From Skeletonema tropicum (lineage: Eukaryota > Bacillariophyta > Thalassiosirophyceae > Thalassiosirales > Thalassiosiraceae), in assembly GCA_037178625.1 (NCBI GenBank), contig CM074137.1:310001-374000 (forward strand): DNA of 64,000 nucleotides. The letters are read 5' to 3'. Shown one piece after another: positions 21,411 to 31,429 of this stretch; positions within the stretch are counted from its first letter, which is position 1; each line of letters begins with the position of its first letter. The notes under the pieces were generated by a model. The model was not told where the DNA came from. It ran no database searches and saw only the letters and a list, made by a program, of their open reading frames with translations. The position numbers and the translations under genes are program-made.

Positions 21411-21805
21411 CAAGGTCGTTCGACCTTTTCAAATTAGGAGCGTGGCCCGCTACCTTTCAATTTCAACAATCCAAATCAAATCAAGGTCGTTCGATCTTTT
21501 CAAATCAGGAACGTGGCCCGTTTCCTTTCAATTCAATTCAAATCAAATCAAATCAAGGTCGTTCGACCTCTTCAAATTAGGAGCGTGGCCCGCTACCTTT
21601 CAATTCAATTCAATTCAATTCAAATCAAGGTCGTTCGACTTTTTCAAATTAGGAGCGTGGCCCGCTACCTTTCAATTCAATCCAAATCAAATCAAGGTCG
21701 TTCGATCTTTTCAAAATTAGGAGCGTGGCCCGCTACCTTTCAATTCAATTCAAATCAAATCAAGGTCGTTCGACCTTTTCAAATCAGGGACGTGGCACGT
21801 TCTTT
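21411..21805 (+). repeat. Six tandem ~70-bp repeats in the retroelement leader
   Basis: Units start at 21414, 21485, 21557, 21629, 21696 and 21764. Each contains GGTCGTTCGAC (near-palindromic), CAAATTAGGAGCGTGGCCCG, and a variable (CAATT)n(CAAAT)n tail that explains the length differences. They lie between repeat A1 and the first ATG at 21911 and could be promoter or RNA-structure elements of the retrotransposon. Confidence 0.85.
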
Positions 21806-21910
21806 CCCTTCTGAAAGGGGGTGGACATCCCGATCCTCTTTTCAAAACTCAATTCTATTTCACAATACTAACAACTTTTCATCAATCGATATAACACACA
21901 GACCGTAAAT

Positions 21911-24900
21911 ATGCCATCACGCGACGATAGCTTCGTCCAGTCCAACCGAACTCCCCACTCATGGGACAGGGAGTCTATCAATAATTTCCAATACACCCAA
22001 AATCAACTCATCGACGCTCTGAAGGGAGGCAACGTTGCATCTATCTCCTTCATGGACCACAACTCTGCACTCCAGTCTCTCTACTCACCAAAGCTATCAT
22101 GTGATGACCACGGCAACCCTAACCGCATCTTTGGCAGTCTTGGAGATAGCAAGAAAACTAGTTCATTCGCCTTCGTCTCTATTGATTCATTAGGACTGTA
22201 CTGTAGGGTGGGTAAGGACGTCTCGGATTTCTCAAATAAGAAGAGACTCACCAAAGATCATTTGAAGGGCTCATCATTCAGTCAGAAATCTCACTGGTTT
22301 GCAGAAGCATTGCCGAATTTCTTCGTGCTGCCCTTTGGAGAATCCCCACCCGATGTAGGAAGCGAGCTTGAGGAGGGAGACCTGACACAAATAGAGTCAT
22401 CCCATTGGAGTGTTGTCTCAAAAATTGTGAAATCACTCTACAGTGTCGCAAATGAGTTCATGCCTTCGAAACAAGTCTTGGACAACATCATCGAGTCAGG
22501 AGATGAGTCTGAGTACATCTCATCAGTCCTAGATGATGATGGGGTTGCACTCCTCGAAAATTACCCTCTCGTAGTTGTATCTCCTACCACGAAACTTCCC
22601 GAAGATGTAAAGAATCTGCGCGATATCTTCAAGGTACCACCAACTCCACCAATCCAGCAAAACCCAGTGGGCACATCCCAACAGGGACCTACTAGTTCCC
22701 TCTCTACGCAACCAGGTCAAATTGTCATCGTGAATCAAGATTCGAAAGAGTCATCTGAGAAAGACGCACGTGCCGATAAAAAGGCTGCAGCCAAACGTAC
22801 CCTATTCAACATATGCGGTAACATCAACACGCCTATCCATGGCGCGTTCGGTGCACCGGTCTCAATATCTGATTATTCCGTCCCGCAACTGTTTCCAAAG
22901 TTTGAAGAGGTCCTTCAGAAGAAGGCAGGCCCGGAGAGGAATGAGGCTTTTCGTCTTTTCCTCCAAAGTGGAATGAGAACAACCAAAGCAAAACTCACTC
23001 CGTTTAACCTACTCTCCCAACACGATATGGATTCCATCAGCCCAGCTCTTGCTACCGCCGAATTGAACAGTAATTATGATCAATCTAGTTACGACCAGCT
23101 ACCGAAGTCAGGCAACAAGCAGCTCGATATCAACAGTTTCGGGCCCCAGTCACTAGATGCCACAGCAGTCGAGAGTATCAGAAAGGGAATCTTGACGTTG
23201 GAGAGTGAACGCCAAAACGATGTCTCTGCTGAAGATAGGTCAAAGCAAAGTATCGATATCCCATCGTTCAATCCAAGCAACTCAGTCGACGAAGTAAAGA
23301 TAACATTCATCGGCTTCCACCTAGTCAAAAGTTTCCAGTATGATCTTGAGAAGACGAGGCCATTGGTGCTCCATGCCCTTGACGATTTGTTGGAAGTGAT
23401 TACTAATGAGGCAAAATGGATCCGCGACCATCTTGAGCAAATGCCATGGTTGGCATGTGCTATCGTATCTAGAGCTCAGTCTATCATCTCCGCCTTTGCT
23501 AGATTCTCCGAAAACTATCGCCTCCTCGAGGACTTGCAGCGTGCAGGGAATACCACCCAAATCCTTCGCAATGCTCTGACAACGGATGATATCCAAGAGC
23601 TTACGGGGATCCTAATGATTGCACGCAGTTTTGCAAATGATGTGAACCAAGCTAAAATGTCCACCAAGGCTCTTTCAGCAGAATACCACATGCCTTCCTT
23701 CTACAAGAGTAAGATGATCGGTCTTCCCGCTCCTCCCGTACAGGAGCCAGTCGCTCGCGGGGGTAAACGCCCTGTCTCTGCTTCCGCGGAGCGCCAAAGC
23801 AACAGTCGTTCGGGACGCTATCAACAAAGTACCACTGCCCAACCTGCGTTCCAGAGGAAACCAATGGACAAATGTGGAATTCTGTACCTCCATAATCCGG
23901 ACTTGGAGGTATACAAAGTCTTCCCCAAAGAGTTGGTAGTAACTTTCAAGAAAAAGACAGGCAAACTATGCAGCGGTTTTTGCTGCCAAGGTAAAGTCTG
24001 TGACCAATACGGAAGCTGCAACTTCATTCATGTCTGCAAATATGACGACCTTTCCCAATCGGAGTTCGATATGCTATGCGCCTACATCTCTGATGAGAAA
24101 CATGCCTGGCTGAGTGATGGCATGCTCAAGAGGTCGAGGAAGATCAAACTCAAACCTCAGTACGAACATCTCCGAGGCGATGAGCAGGGACCTTTCACCA
24201 GTCAAAACGAGGCCAAACCATCAGGCATGGAAAAGGAAGCGATGGAAAGAGTAAATGAGAATATCAATAGTAGATTCATTGTTTTACATCAATCCGAAGC
24301 GAAAGCTCCTAGTATTCATTTTCCCGATACCAAGCAATCCCTAGTTGAGAGCATCCGAAATAGTAATCCGCCAATGCGACAGACGAGAAAGAAGAGAGAC
24401 GCTATACTTCATCAGTACGAACAACAATTCGGTCAGAAACATAACTCCTCTGTCACAACATCAACAAAAGGTGAGCACTTCTACTCAAAACTCCCTAACC
24501 ATCTCATCCTCCTCCGCAATCACCCAATGAAATCATCATCCAGACATCAATACAAGGTGGAACCATCGATCGAGGGTGCAATCTTCGTCCTTACAAAGTA
24601 CATATTCACGAGCATAGATCAGAGCAGCCCTTTCTACGACCCCAAGAGACTCGATATCGTGAAGAAAGTCGGGGAGGAATACAATCATCTTGCTCCTTTC
24701 GCAGAAGAGAGTGCTTGGTTTGAGGTAATGGCAAACCTCTCAATGGTGAACAAGAGTTTTAATGATATGATCACTAATTTCAGGAGACTCCGTGACCTGG
24801 ATTTCACTCCACTCAGGGAGCCTATTCTACGTTATGAAGAACAGACAGAAGTCGATCCCAACCGCGTGGATATGGTCACAGCACTAATGATCTGGGCAAA

Positions 24901-27118
24901 TCTTGACCCGGGGATAGCCGTGAGATTCGTATCGGGAGAGTACACGGGAGAGTATCGCAATCCAGAAAAGATTAGAGAATATATCCACGGGAAAGTATCA
25001 CAACGTGATGAGGAAGATGTTTACCGTATCCTTACGGAGGGGGTCCCTTTCCAACTCAACTGGACAGAGCCACGAAAGAATAAAATGACTCAAATATCAA
25101 TCGGAAATCAAAAGTCGGTATCTTCCAATCGCAAGATCGTAGAAAAGACGATCAACAAGGAGAACAAGTACTCAAATATCTTGTCATGCCATGGTTGGGT
25201 CGTTACATTCTCGCCATATTGCCGCCATAACTCCCAAGGCATGAATCTGAAGAAGGGAAAAGCCAGACTGGTATGGGACGGGTCAACAATACCCTCAGAG
25301 GCTCCCTGGCTAACAGTGATGAATAAAGTTGCAGATAAAAGTCTCATGCCTGAGGTAACTTATGGAGAAGTCCAACGGCGTTTCATGTACGATATCCTAA
25401 ATAGGAGAGTGACTTTCCCCCAAGAAGAACTATATATCCCTGCAGGAGTGGATTTTACATCAGCTTTCCGATGGCCCAAAGTTAATCCAAACCTTACAGG
25501 AGCCCTAGGCTTCAAGATCGGTGAACTATATCATATCGCAACAGGTATGGTCTTTGGACACACTGAATCAGCAGCCAGTTTCGAACCAATCAGGCGCAGT
25601 ATCGAAGTGATGTCTATCGAAGAGTTCAATGGGCCAAAAAATCTGGAATTCATCCATAGAGAGTACTTGGACTTGTTGGACTGGAGCATCCTAGACAATC
25701 CTCCAAAACCTAATGAGCTCCAAAAGTCAGCGCCATGTTCTATCATAACAGGAATCCCGCTTCTAACCAGGAATGGAAAACCTATCCCATCTCAAACTCC
25801 ACCCAGGATTTTTGTAGACGATGCATTACCAATCTCAATCCGCCAATATATCAAGCGTCTCCTCGCAGCAATAATTGAAGCAACTTTCAACGTAATGGGT
25901 AAACCCAATCCCAGCAGAAGAAGAAATCATTTATCGATGGAAAAATTGTTGGAAGCAATAATCAGCTACAGAAACATACATCTCGGTCTCACTTGGAATA
26001 CACGAAGTCTCACAGTTGGTATCCCACCAGACTATCTAGACGAATTGCGCTCCCTTCTAAAAGACAGTGGTTTTGCTTTTGGCTATAGAAAGACATTTAC
26101 TGTATCGGAAATCAGCAAGATCATTGGAAAAGTGGGCCGGATAGGCCAAGCGGTAAGCTGGGCCTACCATATCATCTCTCAACTCTATGCATCCGTATCC
26201 TATGCGCTTTCGAAAAACAGACAACTAGCAACAAACTCAGCAGAATTCAAGACTCTCCAGAAGGTTTTGAATGGTCAACTACCCTTTGAAATCCTCGGGA
26301 TCGACCGAGATGTCATCATGAGTAATACTGTAGACTATGCAAGGTCGAAGCTTTCCAAGATGCCCCATTCGCTCAAGACACAGTTTCCAGTCAATTCATC
26401 GATGAAGAATGAACTGAAACTTATCTGGGAACTACTGGAAGACCCATCCGTCCAATGGGAATCACCAATAGCTCACATGGTTAATAGGGATCCAACTTTC
26501 ACATCATGGTCCGACGCTTGCCTCGACCAAACAGGAGGTTTCTCCATCCTTCTCGACTTCGTTTGGCATGTGGAATTCCCAATGGAAATCAAAAAACGTA
26601 CTATTAGGTTCGTATCGGCCGGACCAAACCAAATCGGTATCAACGTGCTGGAATTCGTCGGAAATATCATCACCTACGCCGCCGCACTCACAGTAATCTC
26701 GGAAGGTCACCCAACTGACGATCCTTTCCCAATACTCCTCAATCATGCCGACAACAAAAGCTCAATCAAGTGGATCCGACTGTGCACTAGTTCCCCTATT
26801 GGAAGGCGCCTAGCACTATTCCTATGTTTCCTCCTCATCGACTCCCCCCTCGGAGTGAACGCCAAATACCTACCAGGAGATGAAAACTTTATTGCTGATG
26901 CAATCTCACGTCTCAAACAACAGAAAGGCACTCACAATTTCTTCTATGACTACTCTTCTTTAAAACAGAAATACCCAATCTTGACGAACTGCCGTTCTTT
27001 TCAACCGAGTCAAGAGCTACTTTCAATGCTCTGGACAATTATCTTAGACGAGAGTATGCCAACTCTATCTCAAGTAAGGATCTTGAAACAACAAGGTCTA
27101 GGCAAGCTTTTTACATAA
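21911..27118 (+). CDS. Gag-like / reverse transcriptase / RNase H polyprotein of the YR retroelement
   Basis: One open frame of 1,735 residues from ATG 21911. The first 680 or so residues are gag-like, without a clear domain. Around residue 685-715 there is a Cys-His cluster (CSGFCCQGKVCDQYGSCNFIHVC), compatible with a CCCH or knuckle-type nucleic-acid finger. Reverse transcriptase: motif A VDFTSAFRW (about 1180) and motif C RIFVDDAL (about 1300), where FVDD replaces the usual YxDD. An RNase H-like fold follows, with WSDACLDQTGG (about 1535), an N-x-L-E-F block and a C-terminal DAISRLKQ. No aspartic protease, methyltransferase or integrase was seen, which favours Ngaro over PAT/DIRS. The frame is intact, so the copy may be active. 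Its last ~170 bases overlap the recombinase frame. Confidence 0.85.
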   Translation: MPSRDDSFVQSNRTPHSWDRESINNFQYTQNQLIDALKGGNVASISFMDHNSALQSLYSPKLSCDDHGNPNRIFGSLGDSKKTSSFAFVSIDSLGLYCRVGKDVSDFSNKKRLTKDHLKGSSFSQKSHWFAEALPNFFVLPFGESPPDVGSELEEGDLTQIESSHWSVVSKIVKSLYSVANEFMPSKQVLDNIIESGDESEYISSVLDDDGVALLENYPLVVVSPTTKLPEDVKNLRDIFKVPPTPPIQQNPVGTSQQGPTSSLSTQPGQIVIVNQDSKESSEKDARADKKAAAKRTLFNICGNINTPIHGAFGAPVSISDYSVPQLFPKFEEVLQKKAGPERNEAFRLFLQSGMRTTKAKLTPFNLLSQHDMDSISPALATAELNSNYDQSSYDQLPKSGNKQLDINSFGPQSLDATAVESIRKGILTLESERQNDVSAEDRSKQSIDIPSFNPSNSVDEVKITFIGFHLVKSFQYDLEKTRPLVLHALDDLLEVITNEAKWIRDHLEQMPWLACAIVSRAQSIISAFARFSENYRLLEDLQRAGNTTQILRNALTTDDIQELTGILMIARSFANDVNQAKMSTKALSAEYHMPSFYKSKMIGLPAPPVQEPVARGGKRPVSASAERQSNSRSGRYQQSTTAQPAFQRKPMDKCGILYLHNPDLEVYKVFPKELVVTFKKKTGKLCSGFCCQGKVCDQYGSCNFIHVCKYDDLSQSEFDMLCAYISDEKHAWLSDGMLKRSRKIKLKPQYEHLRGDEQGPFTSQNEAKPSGMEKEAMERVNENINSRFIVLHQSEAKAPSIHFPDTKQSLVESIRNSNPPMRQTRKKRDAILHQYEQQFGQKHNSSVTTSTKGEHFYSKLPNHLILLRNHPMKSSSRHQYKVEPSIEGAIFVLTKYIFTSIDQSSPFYDPKRLDIVKKVGEEYNHLAPFAEESAWFEVMANLSMVNKSFNDMITNFRRLRDLDFTPLREPILRYEEQTEVDPNRVDMVTALMIWANLDPGIAVRFVSGEYTGEYRNPEKIREYIHGKVSQRDEEDVYRILTEGVPFQLNWTEPRKNKMTQISIGNQKSVSSNRKIVEKTINKENKYSNILSCHGWVVTFSPYCRHNSQGMNLKKGKARLVWDGSTIPSEAPWLTVMNKVADKSLMPEVTYGEVQRRFMYDILNRRVTFPQEELYIPAGVDFTSAFRWPKVNPNLTGALGFKIGELYHIATGMVFGHTESAASFEPIRRSIEVMSIEEFNGPKNLEFIHREYLDLLDWSILDNPPKPNELQKSAPCSIITGIPLLTRNGKPIPSQTPPRIFVDDALPISIRQYIKRLLAAIIEATFNVMGKPNPSRRRNHLSMEKLLEAIISYRNIHLGLTWNTRSLTVGIPPDYLDELRSLLKDSGFAFGYRKTFTVSEISKIIGKVGRIGQAVSWAYHIISQLYASVSYALSKNRQLATNSAEFKTLQKVLNGQLPFEILGIDRDVIMSNTVDYARSKLSKMPHSLKTQFPVNSSMKNELKLIWELLEDPSVQWESPIAHMVNRDPTFTSWSDACLDQTGGFSILLDFVWHVEFPMEIKKRTIRFVSAGPNQIGINVLEFVGNIITYAAALTVISEGHPTDDPFPILLNHADNKSSIKWIRLCTSSPIGRRLALFLCFLLIDSPLGVNAKYLPGDENFIADAISRLKQQKGTHNFFYDYSSLKQKYPILTNCRSFQPSQELLSMLWTIILDESMPTLSQVRILKQQGLGKLFT

Positions 27119-28224
27119 GTTTTACCCAATCTAAGCTTCTTCCAGATCCATGTGGTGATGGAAGAATATGGGACCGTATCCTTGCGCATTACATTAAAGA
27201 ACTCCAATTGGGGATTAACATTCAAAACAAAGACGATATGCGATATGATACCATTTTGGGATATGTTAAAGATGCTTTTGAACTTTTCCGATTACGTAAC
27301 TTACCAGATCCTTTCAATTTCGACGACAGATCCAGCTTAGCAGCAACTATCCTCAGAAACATTAGAGACGAGGAAAATATTGCTGATCAACGATCCCCTA
27401 TAACCCCGGAGATGTTTGCAGAAATGCTCAAGACATCTGAATCATCTAACTTACTATCGGCCCAATGCGTCATGGTTGATTTGGCGATACTAGGAAGATA
27501 CCTCGGACCAAGACTAGCCGAATATGGCCAAAAATCTCAAAAACGACCGGAATACCATATATACCCGAGCGGTAAATCAGTACTGAAGGCTTGGTCACAA
27601 AACGACATCATTTTGTATGACAAAGACAATCAAAGAATAACGCCAGACTCACTTGCAGGCATAGACAAACCAACTAGAGCTTCGTTCACATTCAAAATCC
27701 AAAAGAATCGACGTAATGGTGAAGTCAAACAAGTCCTCTTTGACCCAAATAACAAGGAAATGTGCCCAGTTAGAGCTACGTATAGAATCGTCTATAGGGC
27801 TATGACACTTCAACAACCTGGCGATCTCCCGGTATGTGTCTACAGAAACGAAAAATCTGAACTAACCTACCTCACTGGATCAGCGATGTCTAAATTCCTA
27901 CGACAAATGGCAAAAAAAGCTCACCCAACTATGACTGATATAGACCTGAAAAGATACTCAGCTCACTCCATCCGAGTCACAGCAGCAGTTCTCCTCCACG
28001 AACACGGATGTAACGGAGATTATATCAAAATACAGCTGAGGTGGCAAGGAGACTCATACAGAGTTTACCTACGGAGTACCAAAACTATACTCAAGCACCA
28101 TACTACCGCGCTCAGCAATTCTGCTGCCTTATCAATCAAACTCGCAAATTTAGACCAAAATGTCTCCTATTCAGCTGAGCAGACAAGCCACGAAGAAATG
28201 GGACGTTATGACGATATCGAATAG
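26950..28224 (+). CDS. Tyrosine recombinase of the YR retroelement (-1 frame overlap)
   Basis: The frame is open from about 26950, one base behind the polyprotein frame, and overlaps it by about 170 bases. The overlap already looks like recombinase N-terminus (ESRATFNALDNYLRREYAN). The first in-frame ATG is only at 27238, well inside the domain, so expression by frameshifting or re-initiation is likely; a precise site was not found. The catalytic part has SAHSIRVTA (HxxR box), then LRWQGDSYRVYLRS with the W/H position and the candidate nucleophilic tyrosine. Such recombinases join the circular cDNA to the target without staggered duplication. A run of 180 bases to repeat B1 follows, with no feature seen. 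Confidence 0.82.
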   Translation, partial: LLFFKTEIPNLDELPFFSTESRATFNALDNYLRREYANSISSKDLETTRSRQAFYISFTQSKLLPDPCGDGRIWDRILAHYIKELQLGINIQNKDDMRYDTILGYVKDAFELFRLRNLPDPFNFDDRSSLAATILRNIRDEENIADQRSPITPEMFAEMLKTSESSNLLSAQCVMVDLAILGRYLGPRLAEYGQKSQKRPEYHIYPSGKSVLKAWSQNDIILYDKDNQRITPDSLAGIDKPTRASFTFKIQKNRRNGEVKQVLFDPNNKEMCPVRATYRIVYRAMTLQQPGDLPVCVYRNEKSELTYLTGSAMSKFLRQMAKKAHPTMTDIDLKRYSAHSIRVTAAVLLHEHGCNGDYIKIQLRWQGDSYRVYLRSTKTILKHHTTALSNSAALSIKLANLDQNVSYSAEQTSHEEMGRYDDIE

Positions 28225-28402
28225 ATACAAATATTCAGAACTTTATCTCTTCACTGCCATATTCTCCTACCTTTTTTCTTTTGCACACATGCTTGCGTAT
28301 ACACAATGGCTGAGACACGATGCACTCCAATCACAGTTCACAAACTTGACTCTAGCACACCGTTCTTAGTGCTTTGCACAAGTTTTCGCTCACATCTGTG
28401 TG

Positions 28403-29197
28403 GAGTGTTTATACGACAACCGTATTGATGCTTGCAGGGAGTCTTTAGTTTTACCAAACTAAGACCCTGTAGCATAAGTAGTACTAGGACATACACCAAT
28501 TTGTCGTGCAAATTTGTGGAGTCCCAACTACCCTTAGTGTGTTGTACAATTGTCGTTTTACATAGTGATTCTCGTTTACTTCATCTATCTCTAGCCACAG
28601 TGAATACGCATTCGAGGCGCCAGGAGTTTTTCCGCAGGCACGAGGAAAATCGACTGATAGACTTGATCAGTAGTTATCGTGCAGGTCTGACTTCTAGCGT
28701 AGCGCCAAGTTTCTACTTACGCTAAAAGGGTTTTCTGCGATCACAGAAAGCGAAATCGCAGGAAGAATTTGAAACGAAAATGGCGGGAGAAGCACAAAGA
28801 ATTTTGCAGGCTTCTCCACACTTCGCTGACCACACACATTCTCATCACTGTCAATTCAATGACACCGAAGACTACTACGGCATTGCCATCATTTCATTTG
28901 GTAGTCAGCAAAGGAACGCTATTTTCTTTTTCCCACCCTACCCTCCCTGTGAGTGTTTATACGACAACCGTATTGATGCTTGCAGGGAGTCTTTAGTTTT
29001 ACCAAACTAAGACCCTGTAGCATAAGTAGTACTAGGACATACACCAATTTGTCGTGCAAATTTGTGGAGTCCCAACTACCCTTAGTGTGTTGTACAATTG
29101 TCGTTTTACATAGTGATTCTCGTTTACTTCATCTATCTCTAGCCACAGTGAATACGCATTCGAGGCGCCAGGAGTTTTTCCGCAGGCACGAGGAAAA
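28403..29197 (+). repeat. Split direct repeats B1-A2-B2 of the YR retroelement
   Basis: B1 28403-28649 and B2 28951-29197 are near-identical copies of about 247 bp; A2 28650-28928 matches A1. A2 includes GAAACGAAAATGGCGGGAGA, also present at 21200. The B copies look identical by eye, consistent with a young insertion. Confidence 0.88.
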
Positions 29198-29385
29198 CCG
29201 GTATTGAGGTCCCGTCCCGAGACCCCCGATCCCGGTAGTCCCGGGATTTTGAGAATCGTACTGATCAGGTGTCAAAATCGTCTAAATGGGGATAAAATAG
29301 TCCATACTCCTATTAGCCAATATTTGGCTAGAATTGGACGAAAATCTCAGGAATCTATCTATATATACTAAACCTGACGCGCGTG

Positions 29386-29421
<36 letters not shown>

Positions 29422-30098
29422 TGTGTGTATATCATGTCCGTTTGTCCGTTAGTTAGTGAGGTAGCCAAAATTTGCTGGCCAAAATTAGCATATCCGCCAA
29501 TTTTGGCGAGGTTGTTTCTTCTCAATTTACACAAAGTAATACGTAGGAATTAGTTCCTAAAAGTCTATTGGCGAGGCATGTGACAGCCAGTCCCAGTGTC
29601 ACATTTTGAGGTGTATGTAAGCGGATTGATTGAGTTTGGTAAAAGTGTCACATTCAGGGGGTTGAGTTTGGGAGTGTCACAAATAATTATTATTATCACA
29701 GTGCACAATCGTACTTTTAGAAGTGTAGTGGATGCAGGTGCCCAGTAGAAGCGTCTTTTCTTGCAGCGGCAACGAGTTCAGGGTAGGAGCAAGAATAGAT
29801 TGGACGGTGGGTTCAAGCAACATAAGCATTCATGAGAAGTGGCTTCTTGAGGTGCAGCTTCTTCTTTGGCAGGAGTGAGTGGATGGTAAGCATGTTGCAA
29901 GGGAATACAAGAAGTGACTTGAGAGTGTAACATTTTTTGTGCGTACTGACGCGGACGCGCTAGCCGCGCTTGCGCGGCTAGTTTAGCTAATAGCCTCTCC
30001 TTGGCAAATCCCGGGATTATCCCGATACCGGGACCCTGCCGTCGGGACGAATCCCGAATCCCGAAAAAGGCGTCGGGACGGGACGGTACCAACCTCTA
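29198..30098. mobile_element. hAT-family right part and terminus (second copy)
   Basis: The last 100 bases (TGGCAAATCCCGGGATT to ACGGTACCAACCTCTA) match the right end at 37379-37477 closely. Between 29375 and 29428 there is a (GCGT)n microsatellite. Small frames here read antisense through the GC-rich terminus and are not credible genes. The following bases, from CATTCATC at 30099, are the start of the segment duplicated from 4237, so this end sits exactly at a duplication breakpoint. Confidence 0.7.
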
Positions 30099-30392
30099 CA
30101 TTCATCGTTCAATCTGATTTCTTTGTATTCATTTACTCTCTATGACACTGATCAGGACCGGCTTCGGTACAACGTCCGGACTTTTGGATTTTTAACAAGC
30201 TATTGTAGAAGAAGAATTATTGGCAACAAAGATCAATGACACGACAGAGACAGATTTTGTAGGGATTTATCGTGCCAATTATAGCATAGTTGCAAAGAAA
30301 CGGCTTACTCTCTTAAATACTATTTTAATCGAATGTACATATTCAAATCTAAATAGACCAATGAACATTAAAAGTAATTTGTCTCTTCCGCT

Positions 30393-31253
30393 TCAACGTC
30401 TCATTATTCCTACCTTCTCCCTCTGCGGACACTTTGTCGCATCTACGGCAGCCTGATGTGCACGAAGCGCCGCGGCAAAGTCCTCCTTGCTAAGTAGTCC
30501 TTCTCTATGCGAATCCTTGAGAGCCTTCAATGAATTATCATGGCCCAATATTGCGGCAATAATCCAATGCTTCACTGCCCTATCCAACTTTCCATGTCTA
30601 CCATCTATGCAACCAAGATTATACCTCGCACTAGGATGTCCACCAATTGCAGCTTGTTCGAGGTGATAAACTCCCTTTTTCTTACCTGACAAATTAAAAT
30701 GTGCAGTCACATGACTTAAATCAGCAGCCTTCGTGTAGTACTCAAACGCAGCCTCATAGTCTCCATCGTCATGTAAACCGTGCCACTCATAATAGAGTTC
30801 GGCTCGGCTGGATCATAAGCATGATTTCTCTGAGATTGATTTCTTTTGGATTCCTCTTCCGATCTTGGCAACGGAGATCGACAGAATGGGCATTTTGGTT
30901 GCAGCGATCCCTTCATCTCTCCAATCGCATTGGCATTGGCACAAAAACATCCATAACAAACTGTTTTGCTGCAGCATTCCATGAATGTACGTTTTAGTGG
31001 ATCAAGCGACAAAGGCAAGCAATAAATTAGGCAATCACCAAGATGGGTGCTTTCAGGCTGCTTGAATAAAAGCTCATCACGTAATTCGACCGCACGCTGT
31101 TTGCATGCTCGTTTATGCTGCGGTCTGTGATCCCGCTGGCATTTGACGCCGCAATATTTCACCAGTTTACATGCAGAGCAATCCTTCAATTTGATTTCAT
31201 CAACTGGCGATGCCGCAAGAAGCACAAATGTCGGCCTCTGCTTCTGCACTCAT
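30393..31253 (-). pseudogene. MYND/Sel1 gene copy, duplicate of 4583-5422
   Basis: This copy has the same two frame breaks as 4583-5422: TGA TGA after CASCGIAS, and the GCCGA tandem duplication in the Sel1 linker. It also lacks about 33 bases in the Sel1 part (SGKKKGVYHLEQ instead of SGKYLDGEGVAKNEKKGVYH), which keeps the frame. The C-terminal end differs (KCPQREKVGIMRR). The shared lesions prove that duplication followed inactivation. Confidence 0.8.
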
Positions 31254-31429
31254 TGTGTAATACTGTCACCGACCCACTCTATGCTTCATTGTTTGAACTG
31301 TGTGTACAACAGAATGGTTGCTTTGATAGTTATTGATGTTTCACAGATAAGTATTCGCTTACACGAAGTGCTGCTTGCTGCTTACGAATTCTGACACCGC
31401 TCGCTAGTCGGAGTCGACGAGAAACAAGA

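Larger units (their letters stand above)
20562..29197 (+). mobile_element. Ngaro-like tyrosine-recombinase retrotransposon with split direct repeats
   Basis: Order: A1 (20562-21356, interrupted by a 510-bp insert), tandem repeats, gag/RT/RNase H frame, recombinase frame, B1 (28403-28649), A2 (28650-28928), B2 (28951-29197). A1 and A2 begin TCGACTGATAGACTTGATCA; B1 and B2 begin GAGTGTTTATACGACAACCG and end GCACGAGGAAAA. The A1-ORFs-B1-A2-B2 order is the split direct repeat layout of Ngaro and PAT elements, as opposed to the inverted ends of DIRS. The near identity of the repeat pairs suggests recent insertion. It lies within the GC-rich end region of the hAT block. Confidence 0.88.

Noticed and set aside
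21411..21805. Regular repeats resembling a CRISPR array
   Set aside because: The units are contiguous tandem repeats with low-complexity tails, not short repeats with unique spacers, and lie in a eukaryotic retroelement.
27106..27113. CTTTTTA as a -1 frameshift site for the recombinase
   Set aside because: In the RT frame the codons are CTT TTT, which is not the register of a slippery heptamer, and no following structure was evident.
29778..30092. Minus-strand 104-codon open frame
   Set aside because: It runs through the GC-rich hAT terminus that is repeated at 37.4 kb and is explained by the composition of that terminus.
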